Part shown: positions 24,401-34,952 of the stretch, in pieces
Layout of the letters: each line of letters begins with the position of its first letter
How positions within the stretch are numbered: the stretch's first letter is position 1
Source: Ascochyta rabiei
Taxonomy: Eukaryota > Ascomycota > Dothideomycetes > Pleosporales > Didymellaceae
Length of the DNA stretch: 64,000 nucleotides
Assembly: GCF_004011695.2 (NCBI RefSeq)
Contig: NC_082406.1
Span: 1,674,001-1,738,000 of the forward strand
Direction: 5' to 3'
The notes under the pieces: generated by a model
The model's database searches: none
What the model was told of the DNA's origin: nothing
Seen by the model: only the letters and a program-made list of their open reading frames with translations
Program-made: the position numbers and the translations under genes

Positions 24401-24500
24401 TATGGCAGCATTGAGGGCGCAGACGCAGACTCAACAGAGTCAGAGACCACCGAGCCAAGCACCGACGAATTGGGGGAACGGCAGCGACAGTTTGATATAA
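21434..24500 (+). CDS. SCY1-like (SCYL2-type) pseudokinase
   Basis: Predicted 988 residues from exons 21434-22039, 22092-23330 and 23379-24500. The N-terminal 300 residues have a kinase fold without catalytic residues: HRDLKPEN is replaced by HANLTPEA near residue 189 and DFG by GLG in WKISGLGFS, just after the first splice site. A HEAT-like helical middle follows (for example RGLPRILNQFPKSVLEKKILPALLEE and FPVIATIFAKTSSMGIKIRG). The last third is disordered, Ser/Pro/Asn-rich, and ends GNGSDSLI. SCYL2 proteins bind clathrin and adaptors and act in TGN-endosome traffic; the fungal role is inferred. The third intron acceptor is TAG at 23378; using the CAG two codons earlier would create a stop. 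Confidence 0.92.
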
Positions 24501-26009
24501 AGTGCCTGCTGGATAGGCTTGAATTAGAGTCCAGTCAAATCAGAGTGCAGGCCTTCCGTGGTTCCACAATTGGTAACAACACACGTGCTGGGTCCTGAGG
24601 AGCCGTGACGATTTTACTGCTGTCCTTGATCACACAATAGCAAATCTGGAGTCGATGGCGGCTAAAGCCTCCGACTTCGCGAAGCTGGTCGTAGTGCTCC
24701 TGTTCAAGGCCTCCCGTTGATCGCAAAACTTGGTCGAAGCAGCATGATGATGTGCACACTCTTTGCTCGCCTGCATACGATAACACGCACGCTAATGATA
24801 CGGCACAGCTGATCTGCAACGCATCCAAAAGGCCGCGTGAGATGTCCCGTCAGATCAGTGCAGCCTCATGTGGATCCCGTTCTCGGGATATCCGAGATGG
24901 TGCCAGAGGTCAGGAGACGAAGGCTCAAAAGCCTGTGAACAAGCAAAAATTCGAAGAAAAGAGGATGCGCTTGCACCATATTGGCAGAAGCTTGGTGTCG
25001 CAATCGCAGGGGCGGTATTGCGAAAAACCAAGGAACGAGAGCCGAGCTGGACCCCACTCCTCTTGGCTCTGATGCTTGCGTGCAGCTCGAGTGCTTGTGT
25101 GGCGTGCAACGTCATGGGTTCGTCCTCAACCACGCTTTGCGACCGACTTTTGCGCTCTGAGCGGCGCCGGCCAAACGGAGAGCGGCGGGAGTGCCTGGAA
25201 TCGCTGGTTTGCAACCAAAGCCTGGCGAAATCCACAATTACCACATTCGTGTGGGTACGAGAAGACTCCACATGGAACTGCGAACTTGGTGCACGAAGCA
25301 GACGGCAACGCGCTCCGGTGTGGCCTATCCATGCTAAAGCGTGCTGGCCAGTGGGATAGTTCCATACGTCACGCCAGCCAGCCGTAACGGCCTGGGAAAG
25401 ACTGGGATCACTGCTGTATGAAGCGGTACCCGCGCGTCAGCCGAGTTTCGAAGAGCCAACGAAAACTCGAACGGCCGGGTTAATTTTCGAGTGATGAGCA
25501 TACTAGGCGAAGTTCCAGATCTTGTGTCGAGTCGTGCTGTAATTGCGCGGGGTATGGATGTTTGCTTTGTGCGGTGTTTGATAGGCCATCTTCATGGGAA
25601 GGCATCTTCAAACAGGGTCGATATCTGCTGGAGGCCCCACTGGCCCCCAGCACCTACCTGCGTCCCAGGGTTCGCCATTCCGGCCATAGCGACTTCCACC
25701 CCGCAGGATTCCCCTAGCGGCACTACTACCGTTCGCTCGCGCCTCAGCATCATCTTTAGCCACCTACTCTCGAATCGCGTGGCCCCACCTGCACTTTATA
25801 TCCCGGCTCTCACGCTCTTCAACGATCATCTACCAACAACCGTTCGCCTTCTCAGGATTGCAATTTCCGCAGCAGCTTGAGACCACTTCGCCTGCTTCAC
25901 CCATCGCACAGCTTGTGCCGCCAACCACCAGCAAGCGGTTAATGCTACCGGAAACGAACATCCGTCGTTTTAGTTACACTCCCCACAAGAGGACTCTCCG
26001 CTGTTTAAA
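24501..26009. other. 1.5-kb intergenic region upstream of the amino-acid transporter
   Basis: Holds the 3' flank of the SCY1-like gene and the transporter promoter. Small open frames on both strands between 24840 and 25390 overlap each other and lack start context or domains. The 250 bp before the transporter ATG are C-rich. I see no RNA gene or repeat. Confidence 0.5.
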
Positions 26010-27636
26010 ATGGCGTTAGGACTCTTCAGCAAGGCCAAAACGGCCGACAGCGACTCTTCTACCGACCACAAGTTCCATTCCAAGGACGGCGACTATGATC
26101 TCGCAGCCATCGGCCCTGGCACGAACAGGCTTGCCGACCCTGGCGCCAATCAAGACCCTGAAAAGGGTGTAGACAGCGACAGCGAAGCCAGCATTATTGG
26201 AAAGCAGATGGCAATGGAAGCTGAGAATGCTATCAAGTATCGCTCATGTAGTTGGCAAAAGATATGTTCTCTTGGCAGGAGCTCACTGCACATCGCTGAC
26301 TGATTGGTTAGACTGCAGCACTGCTGTTCTCCGAGTACATCTGTCTCGCCATCATGTCCTTCCCATGGTCCTACTCGATCCTCGGCCTCGTTCCTGGTGT
26401 CATCTTGACCGTTGTCATTGCTGCCTTTGTGCTCTACACGTCGCTGACCACCTGGTGAGTTTTGCTATTTCCATGCTCCCTCCAACAAGTCACTAATTCA
26501 AGTTTAGGCACTTCTGCATGCGCCACCCTGAGATTCGTGATGTGTGTGATCTGGGCCAAATGATCTTCTGGAACCAAAAGTGGGCGTTCTACTTCACTGC
26601 CGTCATGTTCATCCTGAACAACACGTTCATCATGGGCCTGCACTGTCTTGTTGGCGCCAAGTGGTGGAACACTATCACCGGCCATGAGCTTTGCACAATC
26701 GCTTTCGCTGCCATCACTGCTGTAATTTCCTTCTTCGCCTCCCTCCCCAGGACATTCTCCACACTGGCCAAGATCGCGACCTTTTCCGCCCTGTTCACCT
26801 TCATCTCCGTCATCCTGGCTGCGATCTTCTCTGGAATTGGTAAAAAGCCTGCCGGCTATCCCGATATGGGCGAGCTGGAAGTATACGCCGTCACGCCCTC
26901 TGGTACTACCTTCGTTGCTGGCATGAATGCATTCATGAACATCAGCTACACCTTCATTGGGCAGATCACGCTTCCAAGTTTCATCGCGGAGATGAAAAAC
27001 CCCAAGGACTTCCCCAAAGCACTTTGGTGCGTCACAATTGCGGAGGTCATTGTCTTCAGCTGTGTTGGTGGTGTTGTCTACGCATACACAGGCACACAGT
27101 ACATGACCGCACCCGCATTCGGCTCCATTGCAAACGAGACACACAAGAAGATTGCATTCACATTCATGGTGCCAACCATAATCTTCCTGGGTGTCTTGTA
27201 CGCATCTGTCTCTGCACGTTTTATCTTCTTCCGCATGTTCAACAACACGCGCCACATGGGCAACCACACAGTTGTTGGCTGGGCTGCTTGGGCTGGCATC
27301 CTCGCAGTCCTTTGGGTTCTGGCTTTCATTATTGCAGAGGTCATTCCTTTCTTCTCTGATCTGCTCTCGCTCATGAGCTCGCTATTCGATTCGTTCTTCG
27401 GCTTTATCTTCTGGGGCGTTGCTTATTTCCGCATGAGGAAGGAAGACCATGGTCCTAGGTTCTGGGCAGTACGCGGACTCAGGGGCTGGGCGGGTTTTAT
27501 CCTCAACGTTATTCTTTGCGGTATTGGGCTGCTGTTCCTGACGGCGGGCACATACGCGACCGTACAGTCCATCATCGATGGATACAAGGCGGCGTCCTTT
27601 GGAGGGCCGTTTAGCTGCGCAAGCAACGGACTCTAG
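26010..27636 (+). CDS. amino-acid transporter, AAAP family
   Basis: Predicted 507 residues from exons 26010-26261, 26312-26454 and 26508-27636. A hydrophilic cytosolic N-terminus of about 80 residues (rich in Asp and Ser) ends in NAIKYRSCSWQK, where the membrane part starts with TAALLFSEYICLAIMSFPWS. About eleven membrane segments follow, including FFASLPRTFSTLAKIATFSA and TFIGQITLPSFIAEMKNP, both typical of the fungal AAAP (Mtr/neutral amino-acid) group. It should import amino acids with protons at the plasma membrane or vacuole; substrates cannot be told. The first intron is odd: the junction that keeps the conserved WQK-TAALLF reading requires an intron starting AT (ATATGT) rather than GT and ending TAG. 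All other parts look intact. Confidence 0.88.
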
Positions 27637-28034
27637 AGGGAGAAGTGGAATGATTCCCTCGATTATCTTAATTCAGGACACGCTCCTTACGATACTTGAT
27701 ACATGTTTAATGACTGGGAAGATACGGCGTCTTTCGGATACAAGACTGATTACTACGAACGGAAAAGCAAATGTAATATAATGCCCCTGCAACCGAAAAG
27801 CTACAATTTGGCAACTAGGCACGTACACAATCGAACCTTCAACTCATCTCTGCATTGATTCTACGTGGCGGGTACCACGTTCCGCTTCGGCAAAGCTCGA
27901 AGCTATGACGTCTCGCGTAAGGCACATGCTGGACAAGCTGTCAAGATCCCCACCAGCCTGCCCCAACTACTGCTCTCTCACTTTCTGCAAACTTAGCAAA
28001 CTTCTGTCCCAGCGCATTTTCAGTTCCCGCCATC
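27637..28034. promoter_or_regulatory. intergenic region upstream of OPI3
   Basis: About 400 bp with the transporter's 3' flank and the promoter of the phospholipid methyltransferase. The final 100 bp before the ATG are C/T-rich. No inositol/choline-type element (CATGTGAAAT-like) is evident to me. Confidence 0.4.
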
Positions 28035-28914
28035 ATGTTCGACAACATTGACTTCACTCAGCCCACCCTATGGGGTAGGTTCTCTGTCAGCCTAGTTGCG
28101 ACTAAGATTGTTGACAGTAAACAGTCTCTGCCATTAGCATTGCGTTCAACCCCACATTTTGGAAGTAAGTCTAGGCATCAACAGCTCATGGGTCGTGCTC
28201 GAGCTGACATGCGAACTAGCATTGCTGCGCAATCAGGTACGACCCTGCCGTCCACCGCCTCGTCCCTGCTGTGCGCGGCGTTCGCTCCAGCGTCAGGTGG
28301 AGAGTCCGAAGAAACATGTCTGACGGTGCACAGAGTACCACAACAAGGTCATCACCAATCTTTTTGGCGGTAACAGTCGATACGGGTGCTATGCGCTCGC
28401 CGTCACCATCTTCTCGCTTGGTATCTTCAGGGACTATCTGTACGTCTTTACAACCAAGCAGCCCGGACGGTTTTTGTTCTGGATTGAGAAATACTAACGT
28501 GGTTTTCCTCTCAGCTACAACGAGGCCCTCGCTGCGCAACCCGTCTCTCCTCTCCTTCAGAATCCGCTCGTGAAGTACTCTGCCATTCCCCTCTTCCTCA
28601 CCGGCAACACCCTGGTCCTGACCTCGATGTGGGCCCTCGGCGTCACCGGTACCTACCTCGGTGACTACTTCGGCATTCTCATGGATGCCCCAGTCACGTC
28701 ATTCCCATTCAACGTCTCGGACGCGCCCATGTACCACGGCTCGACACTCAGCTTTCTCGCTACTGCGCTGTGGTACGGAAAGCCCGCAGGCTTGCTCTTG
28801 ACTGGTGTTGTGGCCGTTGCGTATAGCATCGCGAGGCAGTTCGAGGACCCCTTCACCGGCATGATCTATAGGAAGCGCGATGAGGAGAGAGCCAAGGGCA
28901 AGAAGGGCTTGTAA
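28035..28914 (+). CDS. OPI3: phosphatidyl-N-methylethanolamine N-methyltransferase (OPI3/PEMT)
   Basis: Predicted 200 residues from five exons: 28035-28074, 28125-28164, 28220-28236 (17 nt), 28334-28439 and 28515-28914. The junctions reconstruct the conserved N-terminus LWVSAISIAFNPTFWNIAAQ then SEYHNKVITNLFGG. The body shows the family's membrane helices and SAM-binding pieces (TSMWALGVTGTYLGDYFGIL and YHGSTLSFLATALWYGKPAG), and the ending FEDPFTGMIYRKR is typical. The enzyme performs the last two S-adenosylmethionine-dependent methylations from phosphatidylethanolamine to phosphatidylcholine in the ER. Its length equals that of yeast Opi3 to within a few residues. The 17-nt exon is required for the AAQS reading and is well supported. 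Confidence 0.95.
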
Positions 28915-29731
28915 GCTCTCGAGAAACCTCTACCGTCTTTGGCAACACGGTCAGCTGCCCTGCTGGACGCGAGGTCAAAGATACAACACAAGACACAGGA
29001 AGACACGGAGGCGCAAAGCTTTGTCAGGAGAAGCACCATGAGGCAACGACGGTGGTATGCGGTGAAGTTGGGGGGGTGATACGTTGATTCAACACGGCAG
29101 CTCAGCACAGCAGCGGTGTTTGATGTTGATTTCGTCGGGGTTCAACAGGCCGGCAGCAGAAGTAGATACAGCATGGAGAGAGAGTACAGTACATATTGAC
29201 ACGATTACAACAGCCCAAAAGCGACAACCCCCCAAGCGACACAACTCTCTTTGGAAGCCTGAGGTAGGTCTTAGCGAGTGATTCCGGTGCTTTTCATACA
29301 TCATCTTACATGCTGTTCATCTCCTTCACTACTTTTCAGCTAGCCGAGTGTTTCGACAGGCGAACGGGCGGTCTCGTCATGGGCTTTGAGCATTTGATTC
29401 TGCGCAGGTTTTCCTTAGACAACACTCGGCACAGATACATGCTGCATCAATCACATGAGAGAAGATTTCAATATGCAGATTGTGGTCGAACTTAATTGAT
29501 TATAGAATCTTTTGCATTAACAAGAATCGCTCTGGCGCCAATGTCATCATGCTGCGACCTCAACCAGTCTCGGCGGTGACAACAAGTGTATCCGCCAATG
29601 ACACGTCAAAAGATGCAGCTAGGATGCCCCAAGCATGAAATAAACAGCGACAAGATCGGCTTCTAGCACTGCTAAGCTACTTGTACAAGCTCAGCCTTCA
29701 GGCCAAAAATGTCGTTTCGAGCCGTGGTAGT
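28915..29731. other. 817-bp convergent intergenic region
   Basis: Lies between the 3' ends of OPI3 (plus) and beta-tubulin (minus), so both 3' UTRs are here; an AT-rich part near 29490-29530 may hold polyadenylation signals. No gene, repeat or RNA is apparent. Confidence 0.5.
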
Positions 29732-31308
29732 CTACTCTTCAGCCTCAAGAGGAGCCTCCTCATCGTACTCCTCCTCGGCATCGGAGACGGAAGCCTCCTG
29801 GTACTGCTGGTACTCGGAAACCAAGTCGTTCATGTTGGACTCAGCCTCAGTGAACTCCATCTCGTCCATACCCTCACCAGTGTACCAATGCAAGAAAGCC
29901 TTGCGCCTGAACATGGCAGTGAACTGGTCACCGATACGCTTGAAGAGCTCCTGGATGGAGGTGGAGTTACCGACAAAGGTGGAGGACATCTTGAGGCCGC
30001 GGGGAGGAACGGAGCAGAGAGCGGTCTGGACGTTGTTGGGGATCCACTCGACGAAGTAAGAGGAGTTCTTGTTCTGGACGTTGCGCATCTGGTCCTCGAC
30101 CTCCTTCATGGAGACCTTACCACGGAAGTAGGCAGAGCAAGTGAGGTAGCGACCGTTGCGGAAGTCGGAGGCAGCCATCATGTTCTTGGGGTCGAACATC
30201 TGCTGGGTGAGCTCGGGAACGGTGACGGCGCGGAAGGAGTGGGCGCCACGGCTGGTCAGAGGAGCGAAACCAACCATGAAGAAGTGGAGACGGGGGAAAG
30301 GAACCATGTTGACGGCCAACTTCCTCAGGTCAGAGTTCAGCTGACCGGGGAAACGCAGGCAGGTGGTAACACCAGACATGACGGCGGAGACGAGGTGGTT
30401 CAGGTCACCGTAGGAGGGGTTGTTGAGCTTGAGTGTCCTCATGCAGATATCGTAGAGGGCCTCGTTGTCGATACAGAAGGTCTCGTCAGAGTTCTCAACA
30501 AGCTGGTGGATGGAGAGAGTGGCGTTGTAAGGCTCGACAACGGTGTCGGAGACCTTGGGGGAAGGCACGACGGAGAAGGTGGCCATCATGCGGTCAGGGA
30601 ACTCTTCGCGGATCTTGGAGATCAGGAGAGTGCCCATACCGGCACCAGTACCACCACCGAGGGAGTGGGTAATCTGGAAACCCTGGAGGCAGTCGCAGCC
30701 CTCGGCCTCGCGGCGGACGACGTCGAGAACCTGATCGACCAGCTCGGCACCCTCAGTGTAGTGACCCTTTGCCCAGTTGTTACCAGCACCAGACTGGCCG
30801 AAGACGAAGTTGTCGGGACGGAAGAGCTGACCGAAGGGGCCAGCGCGGACAGCGTCCATTGTACCGGGCTCTAAATCGACGAGGACGGCACGGGGAACGA
30901 ACTTGTTGCCGGAAGCCTGCGATAGGTCAGCACTCAAAGTCCGTCATGGTGAAGCGTGTCATTCCTAGTACCTCGTTGAAGTAGACGTTCATGCGCTCGA
31001 GCTGGAGGTCCGAGGTGCCATTGTAGACACCGGAGCCGTCGAGGCCATGCTCGCCGGAGATGGTCTGCCAGAAGGCGGCACCGATTTGGTTACCCTGTCA
31101 ATTGTGAGCTGCTGCTGACACATGGAAGACGTAGTGGTGTACTTACGCACTGACCGGTCTGGAGGTGAACCTGTTGCGCGAAGAGCAGACGTTAGCTAGT
31201 GTTTCGTCCAATGTTGTGCTGCCTCCAGGAGAACGCGGGGTTTTGTTGACTCTCAGGAGGCGCGCCCTGTTCGCGACTGGGAGGGGGCAGACGTACAATC
31301 TCACGCAT
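29732..31308 (-). CDS. TUB2: beta-tubulin
   Basis: Predicted 447 residues, the normal length, from exons 31308-31297 (12 nt, MREI), 31170-31147 (24 nt, VHLQTGQC), 31094-30972 and 30916-29732. This intron layout is the classic one of filamentous ascomycetes. The GTP-binding loop GGGTGAGMG lies at 140-148. The C-terminal tail is acidic ([17 protein letters not shown]) for motor and MAP binding. Beta-tubulin pairs with alpha-tubulin to build microtubules. Counting from the spliced start, residue 167 is Phe, 198 is Glu, 200 is Phe and 240 is Leu: the wild-type states at positions whose change gives benzimidazole resistance in many fungi. Strong codon bias makes the antisense strand open for about 400 codons; that is a by-product. 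Confidence 0.98.
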
Positions 31309-31781
31309 GTTGGTGATTCGGGTGAGTAATGGGAGCTACGGAAGCTGAGGATGCGAGAAGCTGGGTAGAGGCTGGCGGTGGTGCGAGTGGAGAGCGAGGA
31401 GGGAGCAGAAGAGCGGTCAATCCTAGAAGTTGTTGTCGGTTAGCTTTAGCGCCGGTCTGTGCACTAGCGTGTTTACTGCGCGCAGGCAACCACAAAACAC
31501 CACCGCAAGGTCAGCATGCGATGTGAAAGAGGGGAAGGAACTTCGAATTGGCCATCGTTGTAATGCTCTCTCGTCTGGTGATTGGTTCGGTTGTGTGGTG
31601 TTGCCATTGTGATCCTTGCGGCGCTGCTGCAATATGGAAAACACGCTGCTACATTTGGCAATAGCTCAGGAGTTGCTTTGTGCTTAGCAGCAGCTCCACC
31701 AGTAGCTTCTTGCTATACACAGCACTGAAAACGTGCTACATAACTACCCATCAACTGACCTGCGCGTGAAGTCATTCCATT
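31309..31781. promoter_or_regulatory. intergenic region: beta-tubulin promoter and ceramidase 3' flank
   Basis: Some 470 bp separate the tubulin start from the end of the ceramidase gene; both are on the minus strand, so the tubulin promoter reads leftwards out of this interval. I see no firm element; the interval is of mixed composition without repeats. Confidence 0.4.
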
Positions 31782-32894
31782 TCACATCGCCTTTTTCGCC
31801 ACCCCTTCCGCCGAGCTTCTTGCCTTTACGACCTCAGGCATCGTTACCCAGTTGGGCCAGTACAGCTCGTACTCATCGTGCCTATAGTTGAGGCAATGTC
31901 TCAGCCAGATCCCCCAAACTATGTAAAAGTATGCTCCAGTTCCTGTCATCAGGTGCCTAGAATTGTTAGCTTGTCAAAGCAATATGCTCGTCGCGCCGAA
32001 CTTACCACCAACCATGGCCTTCAAGCAGAAAGCCCCAAGGCATGCCAATCTCTCGCCGCCACCTGATCAGCTTCGAGCAGTGCACGTTGTCCAGATGCCA
32101 GATAGCGAACCCACCCAGAAAGATGCTCAGACCCGCAATGATCATCTTCCACATCGTGCGCAGGATCTCTTGATCCCTCAAATCTTCCTGTTTTCGAACG
32201 GCCTCTACAGCTCGGTCAGCACGCGGGTTCAGTGCTTTCCTCTCATCAGACTGGAAGCGAGGTCGGATGGCGACCTCCATCATATACATGGCGCGGAACA
32301 GGACGGTGGCTGTAAGCAGTGCATAAACATTCTGGTGGAACGCCGGGTCCTGGATATGGTGATAATACAATGTGACAAAGGCAGCCAGAGATAGTAGGCC
32401 TATTGCAAGGAACGTGGAGTAGCGCAGAGACCTGCCGTATGAGAAGGTTGCGAAACACATTAGACATGTTGTGTATATCATGGAGAGTTCGTCCACAAGC
32501 TGCATGGGGTCTGCAGCACATCAGAAAAGAATGAGGACTGGGCTATTGCCTTGAGCTTACACTTCAGTGTTGCGTGGAAGAGAAAACTACCGGTTCCGAC
32601 GAGCACGTAGCCAATGAACGCGACCAGGAAGACTGTATCGTGGCCATGCTTGAGACAGCTCCGTATGCCTTTGCTCGCAAGGTACATAAAAAGCAGATTC
32701 GTGAGCGTATTGATAATCTCCGCAGCGTATGTCGTAACAACGTAGTTCTGCGTGACAATCAGTAACGTTCACGACGCACGTCTCGATTTACTAGCCTCTT
32801 CACACCAGTCCAGTGTCGATGTTACAGGGCTCCAATAGCCGTCCTGCTCTACAGGGTATGGAAGGCTTGGAAGCCAAGAGAAGAGTGAGACCAT
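31782..32894 (-). CDS. alkaline ceramidase (YPC1/YDC1-like)
   Basis: Predicted 321 residues from exons 32894-32796, 32747-32561, 32510-32006 and 31956-31782. The N-terminus VEQDGYWSPVTSTLDWCEEN is the hallmark start of alkaline ceramidases. Further family marks are EIINTLTNLLFMYLASKG, the GTGSFLFHATLKYPMQLVDE stretch (His and Asp of the zinc site) and the late HGWWHLMTGTGAYFYI with two more histidines. Seven membrane segments are expected in the ER or Golgi. The enzyme hydrolyses (phyto)ceramide to a sphingoid base and a fatty acid and can run in reverse. The first intron (32795-32748) starts GC rather than GT: the conserved CEE-NYV junction fits only GCTAGT...CAG. It is divergent from prefoldin subunit 1. 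Confidence 0.93.
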
Positions 32895-33331
32895 GTTGCA
32901 GCAGTACAAAAATTGCAGAGGTACTTTTTGGTACAACGTAAGAGAGTTGCCAGCCCCACTAATCTTGTTTTCGGATGTCGGACTGCTGAGCCTGCCGCTA
33001 GCGACAGGTCACTATGCTCAATCGATAAGCTAATTGTGAGGCAGCGCGACAGACAGCAAAGAGGGGCTGATTTGCGATCGGTTCAAAGAGGCAACGGTCG
33101 CGAGGTGCTCTATTTACGTGAAGGACTTCGTTGAGATACCACATGCAAGGCGACAGTGAATCTGCAAAGAGAAAGTCAATCTGTTTGTTTGCTGACTCCG
33201 TCGCGCAACGCGTCTGCCAATCAAAAAGAAGACAGGGATGTCGAACCGAGACGCTTGACCCTTGCACAGGCGTTGCCTCCAGCGCGCCCACTTACCATCG
33301 CCAACCTTCCACATCAAGAAATCAAGTCAAG
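32895..33331. promoter_or_regulatory. divergent promoter region of the ceramidase and prefoldin genes
   Basis: The two genes start 437 bp apart on opposite strands. No TATA box or repeat stands out; open frames here have no coding support. Confidence 0.4.
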
Positions 33332-33820
33332 ATGTCGGGGCAAAATGAGGCCCTACAGAAGGTTAGCTAGTGCTGCTTTACCTGTTTACAATAGACAGCA
33401 GCTGATAAACGCAGATGCTGCAGGAGATCAGCCAGAAAAAGGCTTTCGCCGAGCAGCAACTCCTGATTGTGCGCCAGCAAAAGGCGGCGCGTACACGAGA
33501 GGGCCGTATGTTGCAGTTGACGTCCGCTGAAGTCTCATCGCTGCCTACGGAAACAAAGGTGTACGAGGGTGTCGGAAAGATGTAAGTTCAGTCCAGTGAT
33601 GTTAAGGGCTTGACAACCCCGCTCTAATATCAAGAAACGTGGTACTGATTGTTGTAGGTTCGTCTGTACACCGATTCCAGATGTGCAGAAGCGTCTTGAG
33701 TCTGAAGAAAAGACAATGAAGGCTGAGATGGCGAACCTGGACAAGAAGGAGGATTATCTGGAGATGACCTACAAGAACAGCAAGAATGCTCTGGAGCAGG
33801 CACTTGGAGGACAAAGCTGA
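33332..33820 (+). CDS. PFD1: prefoldin subunit 1 (beta-type)
   Basis: Predicted 119 residues from exons 33332-33361 (30 nt), 33415-33581 and 33658-33820. It reads MSGQNEALQK joined to MLQEISQKKAFAEQQLLIVR, then the beta-hairpin part with TKVYEGVGKMFVCTPIPDV, then a second long helix ending ALEQALGGQS. Two coiled-coil helices flanking a single hairpin are the signature of beta-class prefoldins, and VYEGVGKMF is typical of subunit 1. It is one of six subunits of the cytosolic prefoldin co-chaperone that hands unfolded actin and tubulin to the CCT chaperonin. It happens to lie 2 kb from beta-tubulin. Confidence 0.93.
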
Positions 33821-34554
33821 AGTACAGTCAGTGCTTCGAAAGGAGGAACCGAGTGTGGATGAGCATGCACACTCGGTGTCAAAGATGGCTCTCAAGCAAG
33901 GGCATTATCCCCCGGGCATATGGCGTCTCGCGAAAGCATCGCTTTTAGCAAACTATTGCAAAAATCCAAGAGAGCATACTGCTTTGATAGCAGTATGAAG
34001 TTACTTAGAAGCCGCGGCATTGAGTACATAACATCAAACAAACGCATCAAGCAAAATCGAAGGCTTTCAGTCCACATCCGTCGAGAACAAGTACTGCGAC
34101 ATGACCACGAACTAAAAGCTTGATTAAACGAGTATAATTCGGCGCAGTGCAAAACCACCCTTCGTACTGCACGGACGCTCTGGACTAAGGATGAATGGCA
34201 GGAACGATGCAACACATGCTGAATCTAACAAGTCCACTAGGCTTTTACCACGTCGATTTGCTTCCTAAGATGCTGTACCATGAGCCTTATTGATTAGCTT
34301 CATCATGGTTGACATCACGGACTGCTGTAAGTCGCGGATATACTAAACACTAAACGACGCACGTAAACGAGAATGGAATGTCGAGAGACTTCAGATACTA
34401 TGGCGCTAGAGAATTCTACATGTGTGCACGTCTATCTCGAGGGTATATCTAAGAGACCTAGCCGCAGGTGCAGAGGAAAGAAAGGACGTGGAAGGATTCG
34501 TGTAAGAGGATATTTATTGAGTATGCTCGAAAATATTCATCCGAAAACGACAAA
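33821..34554. other. 734-bp intergenic region before the tRNA
   Basis: AT-richer than the neighbouring genes. It holds the prefoldin 3' flank. Small open frames on both strands lack start context and domains. No other RNA gene is visible. Confidence 0.5.
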
Positions 34555-34643
34555 GGTCGCTTAGCTCAGTTGGTTAGAGCGTGGTGCTAATAGCTTTCAT
34601 CCTTGATACGCCAAGGTCGCGAGTTCGACCCTCGTAGTGACCA
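34555..34643 (+). tRNA. tRNA-Ile (anticodon AAT) with a 15-nt intron
   Basis: The acceptor arms GGTCGCT (34555-34561) and AGTGACC (34636-34642) pair with one G-T wobble; A34643 is the discriminator base. The D arm is TTAGCTCAGTTGGTTAGAGC. The anticodon stem TGGTG/CGCCA closes the loop C-T-AAT-A...A with anticodon AAT at 34589-34591. The intron 34593-34607 sits one base 3' of the anticodon, the standard place. The T arm is GCGAG-TTCGACC-CTCGT with one G-T pair. A-to-I editing of the first anticodon base is expected. No CCA is encoded, as normal for eukaryotes. The run of T soon after (34649 onward, TTCTCTTTTTG) fits a polymerase III terminator. Confidence 0.95.
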
Positions 34644-34952
34644 AGTTCTCTTTTTGCCCTCTCCAACCGCCCAGAGATCAACGGTGTCGATCTGCGAACG
34701 AGTCTTTTTGCCTACGTCGCCGCTCTGCGTGAAAGCGATGGACAATTGCCATACACAGCAGTTAAAATGGCATGATTGGTGTCACATCTCTGAGCAGCTA
34801 GCCCACTGACAGCAAGAGGTTCATCACAGGCGAGGTAAAGATAGGTTGAGTAGTCTGAAGGCAAGAACGATTTGCATTCACGATTGGGTCTTTTGCAAGC
34901 CATGTATCCGAGATGAAATACATATTCCCCCAAGCTTGCTGTCCCGACTTTT

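Noticed and set aside
26010..28914. Functional link between the amino-acid transporter and OPI3 as a cluster
   Set aside because: They are neighbours on the same strand but act in unrelated processes; no shared control is visible.
29681..30874. 397-codon open frame antisense to beta-tubulin
   Set aside because: It mirrors the strongly biased codons of beta-tubulin; the sense strand is an intact, correctly spliced gene, and the antisense product has no domain.
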